Shown here one piece after another: positions 15,983-22,830 of a stretch of DNA of 22,830 nucleotides (position 1 is the first letter of the stretch; each line of letters opens with the position of its first letter). A program made the translations under genes and the position numbers. Origin of the DNA: Nitrospiraceae bacterium (GTDB taxonomy: Bacteria > Nitrospirota > Nitrospiria > Nitrospirales > Nitrospiraceae); contig SYGW01000010.1 of NCBI GenBank assembly GCA_005800255.1, forward strand, positions 1 through 22,830, written 5' to 3'. The notes under the pieces were generated by a model. The model was not told the DNA's origin. It saw nothing but the letters and a program-made list of their open reading frames with translations, and did not search any database.

Positions 15983-16381
15983 ATGCGAGTAACAAAGCTT
16001 CTCCATACCCGTATGAGGGTCAGCGATATGGACCAGACGATCGCCTTCTACCGGGACGTCCTCGGACTGGAGGTACTGGAGCGGACGGTCTCGCCGCGCG
16101 GCTCCCATCTGGCCTTCCTCAAGGTCCCCCACAGCGAAGAGCTGATCGAGCTCTGCAGCTTTCCGCCAAGCGGACCGGTGACGGTCCAGGAGGATCTGGT
16201 CCACCTGGCCTTTCAAGTCGAAAGCCTGGATGAGGCCATCGCAGCCCTCACAACACAAGGCATTAGAATCACGGACGGGCCGACTGCAGCCTCGTCCGGC
16301 AGCCGGTTTCTCTTCATCGACGCGCCGGACGGATATGAAGTCGAGCTGATCGAACGCCAGCCAGGGGTGAAGATCGTATAG
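15983..16381 (+). CDS. Glyoxalase I-like VOC superfamily metalloenzyme
   Basis: This 132-residue protein has two beta-alpha-beta-beta-beta units of the vicinal oxygen chelate fold. The metal ligands of bacterial glyoxalase I can be placed at the same spacing: H8 (KLLHTRMRV), E56 (EELIELCSF), H74 (LVHLAFQV) and E121 (DGYEVELIE). The whole sequence resembles GloA, including IAFYRDVLGLEVL and DAPDGYEVELIE. A lactoylglutathione lyase activity is possible. The thiol cofactor of the host is unknown, and related VOC enzymes such as methylmalonyl-CoA epimerase share these ligands, so I assign no gene symbol. ATG 15983 has no strong ribosome binding site because the A-type repeat lies just upstream. 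Confidence 0.85.
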   Translation: MRVTKLLHTRMRVSDMDQTIAFYRDVLGLEVLERTVSPRGSHLAFLKVPHSEELIELCSFPPSGPVTVQEDLVHLAFQVESLDEAIAALTTQGIRITDGPTAASSGSRFLFIDAPDGYEVELIERQPGVKIV

Positions 16382-16455
16382 TTGACCCTGTACGTTCCTC
16401 TTTCCCTCCCCGCACCGTTCATGCTAGTTATCTCTCCCTGTTTTCCTCTCTACTC

Positions 16456-16461
16456 AAGGAG
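16456..16461 (+). promoter_or_regulatory. Strong ribosome binding site of the dapF homologue
   Basis: AAGGAG lies 6 bases before ATG 16468. It is one of the clearest Shine-Dalgarno sites in the window, indicating that this gene is translated well and not decaying. Confidence 0.75.
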
Positions 16462-16467
16462 CCGGAC

Positions 16468-17337
16468 ATGAAGAACGGATTTTTTCGCGGGCATGGGCTG
16501 GGCAACGACTATATCGTCATGGCCCCCAAGGAACTGTCGTTTTCGCTGAGCCCATCGAGGATCAAAGCCATCTGCGATCGAAACTGGGGATTGGGCAGCG
16601 ATGGAATCCTGGCGCTGGTCCCGACGAAAAAAGCGGACTTCGGTCTGAGGATCTACAATCCTGACGGCAGCGAAGCGGAAAAGTCCGGCAACGGCCTGCG
16701 CATCTTCGCCCGCTATCTCCACGCCACCGGCAAAACGAAAAAGACACACTTTACCGTCGAGACCAAAGGCGGGTTGGTGACGATCGAGCTGCATCTGGAC
16801 CGGCATGGGGATGCAAGTGCCGTCACAGTCGAAATGGGCCAGGCGTCATTCCAGCCTGCCTCGCTCCCTTGCAGCCTCACGGTGAATGAACTGATCACCC
16901 AGCCGATCGAAGCGGCAGGCCAATCTCTCATCTTTACAGGAGTCAGCGTCGGCAATCCCCATTGCGTCGTCTTCAAACAGGCCGGCCAATCCTGGTCGCG
17001 AGAGGATCTCCTCAAGCTGGGACCTGCGCTGGAAAACCATGCCCTCTTCCCGAAGCGCACGAACGTGCAGCTCGCCGTGCCGACCGGCCCGAAAGAGCTC
17101 TTTATCCTGATCTGGGAGCGCGGAGCCGGCGAAACCCAGGCTTCCGGGTCCTCCTCCTGCGCCGCAGCGAGCGCGGCCGTCAAGCTCGGGCTGGTCCAAA
17201 GCCCCGTCACGGTGAAAATGCCGGGAGGCCAGCTCAACATCCAGGTCGCCGACGACTTCAGCCTCACGATGAAGGGACCGGTCGCGGAAGTCGCGCGCGG
17301 AAGCCTGAGCCCCTCGTTCGTGCGCGGGCTACGCTAA
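16468..17337 (+). CDS. dapF: Diaminopimelate epimerase homologue with both catalytic cysteines replaced by serine
   Basis: This 289-residue protein has the two-domain DapF fold. Conserved elements are GLGNDYIV (10-17), NPDGSEAEKSGNGLRIFARY (64-83), GNPHCVVF (162-169) and ERGAGETQASGSSSCAAA (217-234). DapF converts LL- to meso-diaminopimelate for lysine and peptidoglycan using two cysteines, C73 and C217 in Escherichia coli. Here the matching residues are Ser73 (codon TCC, 16684-16686) and Ser226 (TCC, 17143-17145). Substrate-contact residues such as N13, N64, E217 and R218 are kept. The frame is intact, the ribosome binding site is strong, and the length is near the usual 275. The protein is clearly of the DapF family, but its activity is uncertain: it may be a slow epimerase, an enzyme with a different reaction, or a non-catalytic protein. 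Confidence 0.85.
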   Translation: MKNGFFRGHGLGNDYIVMAPKELSFSLSPSRIKAICDRNWGLGSDGILALVPTKKADFGLRIYNPDGSEAEKSGNGLRIFARYLHATGKTKKTHFTVETKGGLVTIELHLDRHGDASAVTVEMGQASFQPASLPCSLTVNELITQPIEAAGQSLIFTGVSVGNPHCVVFKQAGQSWSREDLLKLGPALENHALFPKRTNVQLAVPTGPKELFILIWERGAGETQASGSSSCAAASAAVKLGLVQSPVTVKMPGGQLNIQVADDFSLTMKGPVAEVARGSLSPSFVRGLR

Positions 17338-17344
17338 GCGAACA

Positions 17345-17440
17345 ATCGCGATCAGCTCTCAGCCGAGTTGCCCCGGAGCGACTCGGGCCGTAGAATGTCA
17401 CATGAAAACATTCTTCCCTTGCTGAAGGCTGACGACTGAT
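17345..17440. repeat. Palindromic repeat, family B copy 2 (upstream of uvrC)
   Basis: GCGATCAGCTCTCAGC at 17348-17363 matches the nuoH-nuoI repeat in 15 of 16 positions. A partly complementary arm, GCTGAAGGCTGACGACTGAT, lies at 17421-17440. A small stem (CCGAGT 17363-17368 with ACTCGG 17381-17386) sits inside. The right arm runs into the uvrC start codon, so the repeat appears to provide the immediate translation-initiation region. Confidence 0.5.
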
Positions 17441-19256
17441 GGCTACCTCCCAAGCACTCCAATCCAAACTCGACCACCTCCCGGACCAGCCTGGAGTCTA
17501 TCTCTTCAAGGACGAGCAGGGCGAAATCCTCTATGTCGGGAAAGCCTCGGTCCTCTCCAACCGGGTGAGGTCCTATTTTCAAAAGGGGACCGACCATTCC
17601 CCGAAAAATATCGTCCTGGTCGGCAAGATCGCGGATCTCGACACGATCGTCACCCGCTCGGAGCTCGAAGCCCTCATCCTCGAAAACAACTTAATCAAGC
17701 GGCACAGGCCCCGCTTCAACATTCTCTTGCGGGACGACAAGCAGTATCCCTACCTGCGTCTGCCGATCAAGGAAGACTTCCCGCGCCTCACCGTCGTCCG
17801 CCGTGTGCAAAAAGACGGAGCCCTCTACTATGGCCCCTATCCGCCGGCCGGCGCCCTGAGGGAGACCTTGAAGGTCATCAAGAAAACCTTCCCCCTGGCC
17901 ACCTGCACCATCGCGATCGACGGCAAGGCGGACCGGGCCTGCATCGAATTCGAAATCAAACGGTGCCTGGCGCCCTGCACCGGCAACCAATCGAAAGAGG
18001 ACTACCACCGCATCGTTGCACAGGTCCGCCAGTTTCTCGAAGGGCGCGATCATGAATTACTGGACAACCTGCGTGCCCAGATGGAAGCGGCGGCGGAACG
18101 GGAGGAGTTCGAGGAAGCGGCGCGCTTGCGCGACCGGCTCTTCAGTATCGAGCGCACGCTCGAAAAGCAGCGCATCACCCAAACCACGACGACCGACCAG
18201 GACGTGATCGGCCTGGCGCGGCAAGGCACGGCGGTCGATCTCCAGATCCTCTTCGTGCGCGGCGGGCTCCTGATCGGGCGCAAGGATTACTTCTGGCCCC
18301 AGTCAGCCGACGCCAGCGACGAGGAGTTGGTCCGATCCGCCATCGAACAGTTCTATAGCAAGGACGGGCAGCCGCCCAAGGAACTGCTCATCCCCACGGA
18401 TCTGGACGACGCCACAGTGATTGAAGAATGGCTCTCGGGGAAGCGGGGAAACACCGTCCGCGTGGTGGCACCGGAACGGGGCATGAAACACCAATTGGTG
18501 CTCCTCGCAGAGGAAAACGCCTCAGCCTCCGTCGCCAACCATCTGCGCGACGAAGAAGTCAGCCGGCAAGCGGTCGAAGAACTCAAGCGACTCATCAGGC
18601 TGGACGTCGCGCCCACACGCATCGAGGGGTTCGACATTTCAAATACCATGGGCAACCAGTCCGTCGCCTCCATGGTCGTCTGGGAAGACGGCCAGATGAA
18701 GAAAGCCGACTACCGCCGGTTCACCATCAAAACCGTCACAGGGGCCAACGACTTTGCCAGCATGCAAGAAGTCGTCACGCGCCGCTATGGAGCAAGCGAG
18801 GGTCTCGCACGTCCGGGCCTCATCCTCATCGACGGGGGATTGGGCCAGCTCGCCGCAGCCATGGAGGGGCTGAAACAGGTCGGGCAGGAAGACCTGCCCA
18901 TTATCGGATTGGCCAAAGCGCGGGGCGAAAAAGGAGAACGAATTTTCCTGCCAGGCCGAAAGAACTCCATCGTGCTGCGTGCAAAATCTCCGGCCACCCA
19001 TCTCGTGCAGCACATCCGCGACGAGGCCCATCGATTTGCAATCACCTTCCATCGCAAGCTGCGAAGCAAGGCCCTCATGACCTCGCAACTGGATCAGGTG
19101 AACGGCATCGGCGAAACCACCAGGACCCGCCTCCTCAAAAAATATGGCAGCCTCGCGAACATCGCGGCTGCCACGGATGCGCAACTATCGGCATCCGGTC
19201 TCGATGCTGGCACCATCGCAGCCATGAGAAAAGTTCTCGCGACCACCACTTCGTAG
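17439..19256 (+). CDS. uvrC: Excinuclease ABC subunit C
   Basis: This 605-residue nuclease of UvrABC nucleotide excision repair cuts on both sides of a DNA lesion. Domains in order: GIY-YIG nuclease (about 12-95, with PGVYLFKD and ILYVGKA); a four-cysteine Fe-S region C156, C168, C176, C180, with the same spacing as the four cysteines in E. coli; a UVR domain that binds UvrB (about 206-241); the RNase H-like endonuclease (GFDISNTMGNQSVASM, LILIDGGLGQL, and a late His in ITFHRK); and a helix-hairpin-helix pair at the C-terminus (VNGIGETTRTRLLKKYG). Length is normal. ATG 17439 lies at the end of a palindromic repeat with only a weak AAGG site. Confidence 0.97.
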   Translation: MATSQALQSKLDHLPDQPGVYLFKDEQGEILYVGKASVLSNRVRSYFQKGTDHSPKNIVLVGKIADLDTIVTRSELEALILENNLIKRHRPRFNILLRDDKQYPYLRLPIKEDFPRLTVVRRVQKDGALYYGPYPPAGALRETLKVIKKTFPLATCTIAIDGKADRACIEFEIKRCLAPCTGNQSKEDYHRIVAQVRQFLEGRDHELLDNLRAQMEAAAEREEFEEAARLRDRLFSIERTLEKQRITQTTTTDQDVIGLARQGTAVDLQILFVRGGLLIGRKDYFWPQSADASDEELVRSAIEQFYSKDGQPPKELLIPTDLDDATVIEEWLSGKRGNTVRVVAPERGMKHQLVLLAEENASASVANHLRDEEVSRQAVEELKRLIRLDVAPTRIEGFDISNTMGNQSVASMVVWEDGQMKKADYRRFTIKTVTGANDFASMQEVVTRRYGASEGLARPGLILIDGGLGQLAAAMEGLKQVGQEDLPIIGLAKARGEKGERIFLPGRKNSIVLRAKSPATHLVQHIRDEAHRFAITFHRKLRSKALMTSQLDQVNGIGETTRTRLLKKYGSLANIAAATDAQLSASGLDAGTIAAMRKVLATTTS

Positions 19257-19266
19257 CGATTCTGAA

Positions 19267-19295
19267 TTGACAGAGCGCCCCTCGTTGACTAGGAT
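19267..19295 (+). promoter_or_regulatory. Candidate sigma-70 type promoter for the YqhA-like gene
   Basis: TTGACA (19267-19272) and TAGGAT (19290-19295) are separated by exactly 17 bases. The GTG at 19303 begins 7 bases after the -10 box, again suggesting a leaderless or nearly leaderless transcript. It starts just after the uvrC stop. Confidence 0.65.
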
Positions 19296-19302
19296 AGCTC
19301 TC

Positions 19303-19869
19303 GTGAGCCACCCCGATCATTCAACGCACACAACCAAGCAACACATACCCTCTCCCATCGTGAGCCGCATCGAGCACGTGTTCGAAACCATCGTGTTCGC
19401 GAGCCGATGGATTCAAGCGCCGCTCTACGGCGGCTTGATCGTGGCTGAACTGCTCTATGCCTATAAATTTCTAGTCGAGCTCTGGGAAATGGTCTGGCAC
19501 ATCAACCAGCAGGAAGAAACCATCTTCATGCTAGGGATCCTGGGACTGATCGACGTCACGATGGTGGCAAATTTACTGACGATGGTGATCATCGGCGGCT
19601 ATGCCACCTTCGTCAGTAAATTGGATCTGGAAGGCCATCCAGACCGGCCCGATTGGCTGACCCACATCGACCCCGGCACCATCAAGATCAAACTCGCCGC
19701 CTCACTGATCGGCATCTCCAGCATTCACTTGCTGAAATCCTTCGTCAACATCGCAAACGAAGATCTCGAACAGATCAAGTGGAAAATCTTCATCCACCTG
19801 ACCTTCATCGGCTCCGCCATCCTCCTCGCCTGGACCGACAAGATCATGCAGAAGGACCGGAAACACTGA
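19303..19869 (+). CDS. YqhA/UPF0114 family membrane protein
   Basis: This protein of about 188 residues has roughly four hydrophobic helices. It resembles E. coli YqhA throughout: ETIVFASRWIQAPLYGG matches the family N-terminus, LGLIDVTMVANLLTMVIIGGY the second membrane region, and KLAASLIGISSIHLLKSF plus IKWKIFIHLTFIGSAILLAW the end. The family has no established function that I know of. The start is uncertain. GTG 19303 fits the strong promoter; GTG 19360 gives a protein of typical YqhA length without the 19 polar N-terminal residues. Neither has a Shine-Dalgarno site. It is convergent with the ATPase gene; the 48-bp gap shows no clear terminator. Confidence 0.85.
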   Translation: MSHPDHSTHTTKQHIPSPIVSRIEHVFETIVFASRWIQAPLYGGLIVAELLYAYKFLVELWEMVWHINQQEETIFMLGILGLIDVTMVANLLTMVIIGGYATFVSKLDLEGHPDRPDWLTHIDPGTIKIKLAASLIGISSIHLLKSFVNIANEDLEQIKWKIFIHLTFIGSAILLAWTDKIMQKDRKH

Positions 19870-19917
19870 CGGAACACGTCAGCTGCCCCCCCAGTCTCGT
19901 ATTTCACGCAGAACGAA

Positions 19918-22404
19918 TTATTCCCAGGCAGAGGTCAGCCCGCCCCCGGCGTCCTGCCATTGAGGCACCCAGGCCAGGGCAACGAGCTTCACGGCAATAT
20001 TGCTCTTGGTCGGCTTAAGGGAGAGGACCTCCAGTGTTTCCGTGAGTGGGTCGATCGATGCGATCAATGAGTCTGTCTCCGCCTTAAATTGCGCTTCAAG
20101 CTCCGCAAGCTGCTGCTGCAGCGCCTCTCGATTTTCCTCGGCTTGCCCCACATCCTGCGATTCTTTGATCGCCCGTCCCGCCCCACGAATCGCCGTCGTC
20201 GCCTTCCCGATCGTGGTCGCGCTGACCGCCTTCCGTCCCATGAACGCGCCAAAAATCGTCGCACCAACAGACAATGCTACCTGGAGATGGCTGGATCGAG
20301 ACTCGATCTGCTGCCGCTCGACCATCTGCTGAGCCCGCCGGAGACGGTCTTGGAGCGCAGCCATCTTCAGCGCGTACTTCTGTCTCAACTTTTCCAATTG
20401 CGCGTCTCGCTGCTCCCGCCCGGACTGCTGGAGCCTGACGCGAAAATCCCGCTCGGACTCGCCAGGTTTAGAGATCTCTTTCGTGCTGGGACTCCTCAAC
20501 AGATCCACTTTCTCATTCCGAAAGATCCAGCCGGAAAAATTCTTCGCCCAGGCCTCATAACTCTTGGCCTTGCCCGCCGCCACAGGAAGAGCCGCAAACT
20601 GCGCGCCCGCCACCGGCTCCTGCTCCAAATCCGACAGGACCAGCTCCGCCTCAACCGCATGGTCCCAATCCACCGGCAGGGCTCCTTCTGCAATCGGCGC
20701 CAGCACCGTGACATCCTGCGTCACATCCACACCGGCCTTGCTGTCGGAAAACCGGACTTTCGCCCCCCCCAGCAACATCGACTGATAGACCAATCGACTG
20801 CCGCCAGGCTGCGCGCCGCACAGAGGAACGAATTGTTGGGGCACATCGGGGGGAAGTAGAGGGCGAGCGGCATGAGATGTAAGACGTGAAACGTGAGACG
20901 TAACGTCTGAAAACTCAGGCTCCACGCTAGCCTCCACACCTTTTACGTTTACCGTTGCACGTTTCACTGGCTCCATGAGCGTCTTAATCTGCGTCCTCGT
21001 CAAGGGCCCGCGCAGATAAGAGAGGGTCCAGCGGGACTGAAAGACCTCCGGCACATCCTCGTGCACATTGTTCAAGAGAAAGACCCTGCTCCCCAGCCCT
21101 GCCAGAAGCTGCTCCATCTGTTGCTTGTCGAATTTCTTTCCCGAGCTGGCAGCAGCCCCTTCGAGCCCTTCCAAGACCCGCGCCTTGTCCCGCTCCGTTT
21201 GCAGCCGCCCGATGAACCAGGTACCGGTGTTGGCCAGCCCCTTATAGTCCAGATCGACGGGGTTCTGCGTGGCCAGCACCACTCCCAGACCATAGGCCCG
21301 CGCCTGCTTGAGGAGAGTCATCAAGGGCGCTTTCGACGGAGGGTTCGCCACGGGAGGAAAGTAGCCGAAGATCTCGTCCATGTAGAGGATGGCCCGCAAG
21401 CTGGTGGTCCCAGACTGTCCTCTGATCCAGCCGAGAGTCTGGCTCAAGAGGAGGGTCACGAAAAACATCCGCTCCGCCTCGCTCAAATGTGCGATGGAGA
21501 AAATGGCGATCCTCGGTTTGCCTGCCGGACTATGTAGCATTTGCCCGACATCCAGCGCTTCCCCTTCGAGCCAGGCGGAAAAGCCAGGCGCAGCCAGCAG
21601 ATTGTTGAGCTGCATCGCCAGGGCGAATCGCTCCTTCGAGGGATAGAACGAACCCAGGTCGAATACTCCAACTTTCGACAGGGGCGGAGTTTGAATCTGC
21701 TGGATGAGCGAGGCCAGGTCGAGGTCCTGCCCCTTCCGCCAGGCTTGGCCCAAGATCGTCGAGAGCAGGATATGTTCGCGGCTCTTGATCGGATCCGCCT
21801 CGACTCCGATCAAACCGAGCAAACTGGTCGTCGTGGTACTCACTCGCTCGCGAAGCAATTCGACATCGTCCAGAATTTCCTGGGCCGGCGCGGCAAACGA
21901 CTTCAAGATGGAAACCGGCAGCCCAGCATTGCTACCAGGCGTGTAAACGACGAATTCTGCTGCATCTTTGAGCTTCTGAATCCGCTCGCCGCTTTGCCCC
22001 CACTCGCTCAAACCCTTTTTCCATAACTCAGCCTGTTGGGCCGCAAAGTCGCCGGGGGAAAGACCTTTCTTGCGCGCATCGTCTTCATTGATCCAGGGAG
22101 CAAAGTCTTCGCCACGAAGCTGCGGGAACGTCAGCAGCAAGTTGGCCAGATCCCCTTTGGGGTCAATCACGATGGCGGGGATACCGTCGATCGCCGCTTC
22201 TTCCAGGAGCCCGAGGCAGAGACCGGTCTTGCCGCTACCGGTCATCCCAACGCAGACCGCATGGGTCACCAGATCTTTCGAATCGTAGAGCAGCCAGCCC
22301 GGCTTCGGCCGCTTAGACACCATGTCATACGGCCGCCCCAGATAGAACACGCCGAGCTTTTCGAAGTCTTCGGCTGCCCCTGACTCTTTCTTTTTTGTGG
22401 CCAT
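19918..22404 (-). CDS. HerA/FtsK-type ATPase with C-terminal coiled coils (DUF853-like)
   Basis: This 828-residue P-loop ATPase has Walker A GMTGSGKT (53-60), IVIDPKGDLANLL, a Walker B-type ILYMDE (339-344), and sensor-like LATQNP (378-383) with GRLQTERDK. It fits the bacterial HerA-like ATP-binding proteins related to DUF853. The N-terminal YLGRPYDM places it with members that bind DNA or work in secretion-like machines, but the job is unknown. Residues about 480-511 are encoded by a palindromic repeat. The C-terminal part has a coiled coil (about 650-705), a Gly/Ala-rich hydrophobic stretch (706-745, with VGATIFGAFMGRK) and a second coiled coil (750-782). ATG 22404 is chosen because AAGGAG lies 8 bases upstream. 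It starts two bases after the DUF486 stop. Confidence 0.82.
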   Translation of the reverse strand: MATKKKESGAAEDFEKLGVFYLGRPYDMVSKRPKPGWLLYDSKDLVTHAVCVGMTGSGKTGLCLGLLEEAAIDGIPAIVIDPKGDLANLLLTFPQLRGEDFAPWINEDDARKKGLSPGDFAAQQAELWKKGLSEWGQSGERIQKLKDAAEFVVYTPGSNAGLPVSILKSFAAPAQEILDDVELLRERVSTTTTSLLGLIGVEADPIKSREHILLSTILGQAWRKGQDLDLASLIQQIQTPPLSKVGVFDLGSFYPSKERFALAMQLNNLLAAPGFSAWLEGEALDVGQMLHSPAGKPRIAIFSIAHLSEAERMFFVTLLLSQTLGWIRGQSGTTSLRAILYMDEIFGYFPPVANPPSKAPLMTLLKQARAYGLGVVLATQNPVDLDYKGLANTGTWFIGRLQTERDKARVLEGLEGAAASSGKKFDKQQMEQLLAGLGSRVFLLNNVHEDVPEVFQSRWTLSYLRGPLTRTQIKTLMEPVKRATVNVKGVEASVEPEFSDVTSHVSRLTSHAARPLLPPDVPQQFVPLCGAQPGGSRLVYQSMLLGGAKVRFSDSKAGVDVTQDVTVLAPIAEGALPVDWDHAVEAELVLSDLEQEPVAGAQFAALPVAAGKAKSYEAWAKNFSGWIFRNEKVDLLRSPSTKEISKPGESERDFRVRLQQSGREQRDAQLEKLRQKYALKMAALQDRLRRAQQMVERQQIESRSSHLQVALSVGATIFGAFMGRKAVSATTIGKATTAIRGAGRAIKESQDVGQAEENREALQQQLAELEAQFKAETDSLIASIDPLTETLEVLSLKPTKSNIAVKLVALAWVPQWQDAGGGLTSAWE
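20880..20968. repeat. Palindromic repeat (family C) inside the ATPase coding region
   Basis: GTGAAACGTG at 20886-20895 is exactly reverse-complemented as CACGTTTCAC at 20958-20967. The similarity extends imperfectly inward on both sides (GAGACGTAACGTC against ACGTTTACCGT). Such repeated ACGT-GAAACGT words are typical of intergenic palindromes, yet here they are read in frame. The protein encoded is a low-complexity linker containing TSHVSRLTSH. Confidence 0.65.
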
Positions 22405-22406
22405 CG

Positions 22407-22736
22407 CTACCACTCCTTAAAAATAACAAACACCGCACCGATCATCATGGCGAACCCGGCCAGGTAATTCCATTTGAGCGGCTCTTTGAGATAGCGCACC
22501 GAGAACACACAAAACACGACGAGGGCAATGACCTCTTGGATGGTTTTCAACTGGGCGGCGTTGAATTCATAGTGACCGATACGGTTGGCCGGCACTTGAA
22601 AACAATATTCGAAAAAAGCGATACCCCAGCTCGCCAGAATCACCATCCACAAGGGCGAGTCTTTATATTTCAAATGGCCGTACCAGGCAAAGATCATGAA
22701 GATGTTGGAAATTGTTAGTAGCAAGATAGTCCGCAT
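22407..22736 (-). CDS. DUF486 / DMT-superfamily small membrane protein
   Basis: This 109-residue protein has four hydrophobic helices and matches the DUF486 family, a half-size relative of drug/metabolite transporters. Supporting segments are SNIFMIFAWYGHLK, LASWGIAFFEYCFQVPANRIG and the late FSVRYLKEPLKWNYLAG. Half-size DMT proteins usually act as dimers; the substrate is unknown. ATG 22736 is preferred to a longer reading from 22757, because GAGGAG lies 5 bases upstream of it. The stop is two bases before the ATPase start, and the ribosome binding site of the ATPase lies within its last codons, so the pair is probably translationally coupled. Confidence 0.85.
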   Translation of the reverse strand: MRTILLLTISNIFMIFAWYGHLKYKDSPLWMVILASWGIAFFEYCFQVPANRIGHYEFNAAQLKTIQEVIALVVFCVFSVRYLKEPLKWNYLAGFAMMIGAVFVIFKEW

Positions 22737-22830
22737 CGATCTCCTCCTCACCACCACCCTAGAAGGTGATCAGGCTGTCCTGGACTGCGCGCGTCCAACG
22801 AGCACCGTTTCACCGTGCGCGTTGCGCGAG

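Noticed and set aside
16382..16450. Promoter upstream of the dapF homologue using TTGACC at 16382
   Set aside because: The nearest -10-like sequence (TAGTTA, 16425) is 37 bases away, and no hexamer pair with normal spacing was seen.

Overview
The window looks like a chromosomal segment from a Nitrospirota bacterium, most probably Nitrospira or a close relative. This is an inference from the GC-rich coding sequence, the overall character of the proteins, and intergenic repeats of a style I remember from Nitrospira genomes. No marker gene in the window proves it.

Region 1 (1-12386) is most of one operon for proton-pumping NADH:quinone oxidoreductase (complex I). The order is nuoD (3' end only), nuoE, nuoF, nuoG, nuoH, nuoI, nuoJ, nuoK, nuoL, nuoM, nuoN. 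All ligands for the expected iron-sulfur clusters can be read in NuoE, NuoF, NuoG and NuoI, and the key Glu/Lys residues of the pump subunits are present. There is one nuoM, so this is the standard 14-subunit layout as far as visible. If the host oxidises nitrite, the complex could also run in reverse to make NADH. Several junctions overlap (nuoJ/nuoK, nuoM/nuoN), while the longer gaps are filled by short palindromic repeats.

Region 2 (12466-16381) holds a YihY/BrkB-type membrane protein, a convergent site-2-type membrane metalloprotease with two CBS domains, and a divergent exported polysaccharide deacetylase-like protein. A GNAT acetyltransferase overlaps the deacetylase, and a glyoxalase-fold (VOC) protein follows. 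A MITE-like palindromic element separates the protease and deacetylase genes and supplies promoter-like sequence.

Region 3 (16468-19869) holds a diaminopimelate epimerase homologue, uvrC (excision nuclease subunit) and a YqhA/UPF0114 membrane protein. The epimerase homologue has serine at both positions where DapF enzymes carry their catalytic cysteines, and this is the most striking observation in the window.

Region 4 (19918-22736, minus strand) is a two-gene unit: a DUF486 small membrane protein followed by a large HerA/FtsK-type ATPase with C-terminal coiled coils. A palindromic repeat of intergenic type lies in frame inside the ATPase gene.

I recognised no tRNA, rRNA, CRISPR array, transposase gene or phage gene. 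No gene-free stretch exceeds 300 bases. The main non-genic theme is the set of short dispersed repeats sitting immediately upstream of start codons.
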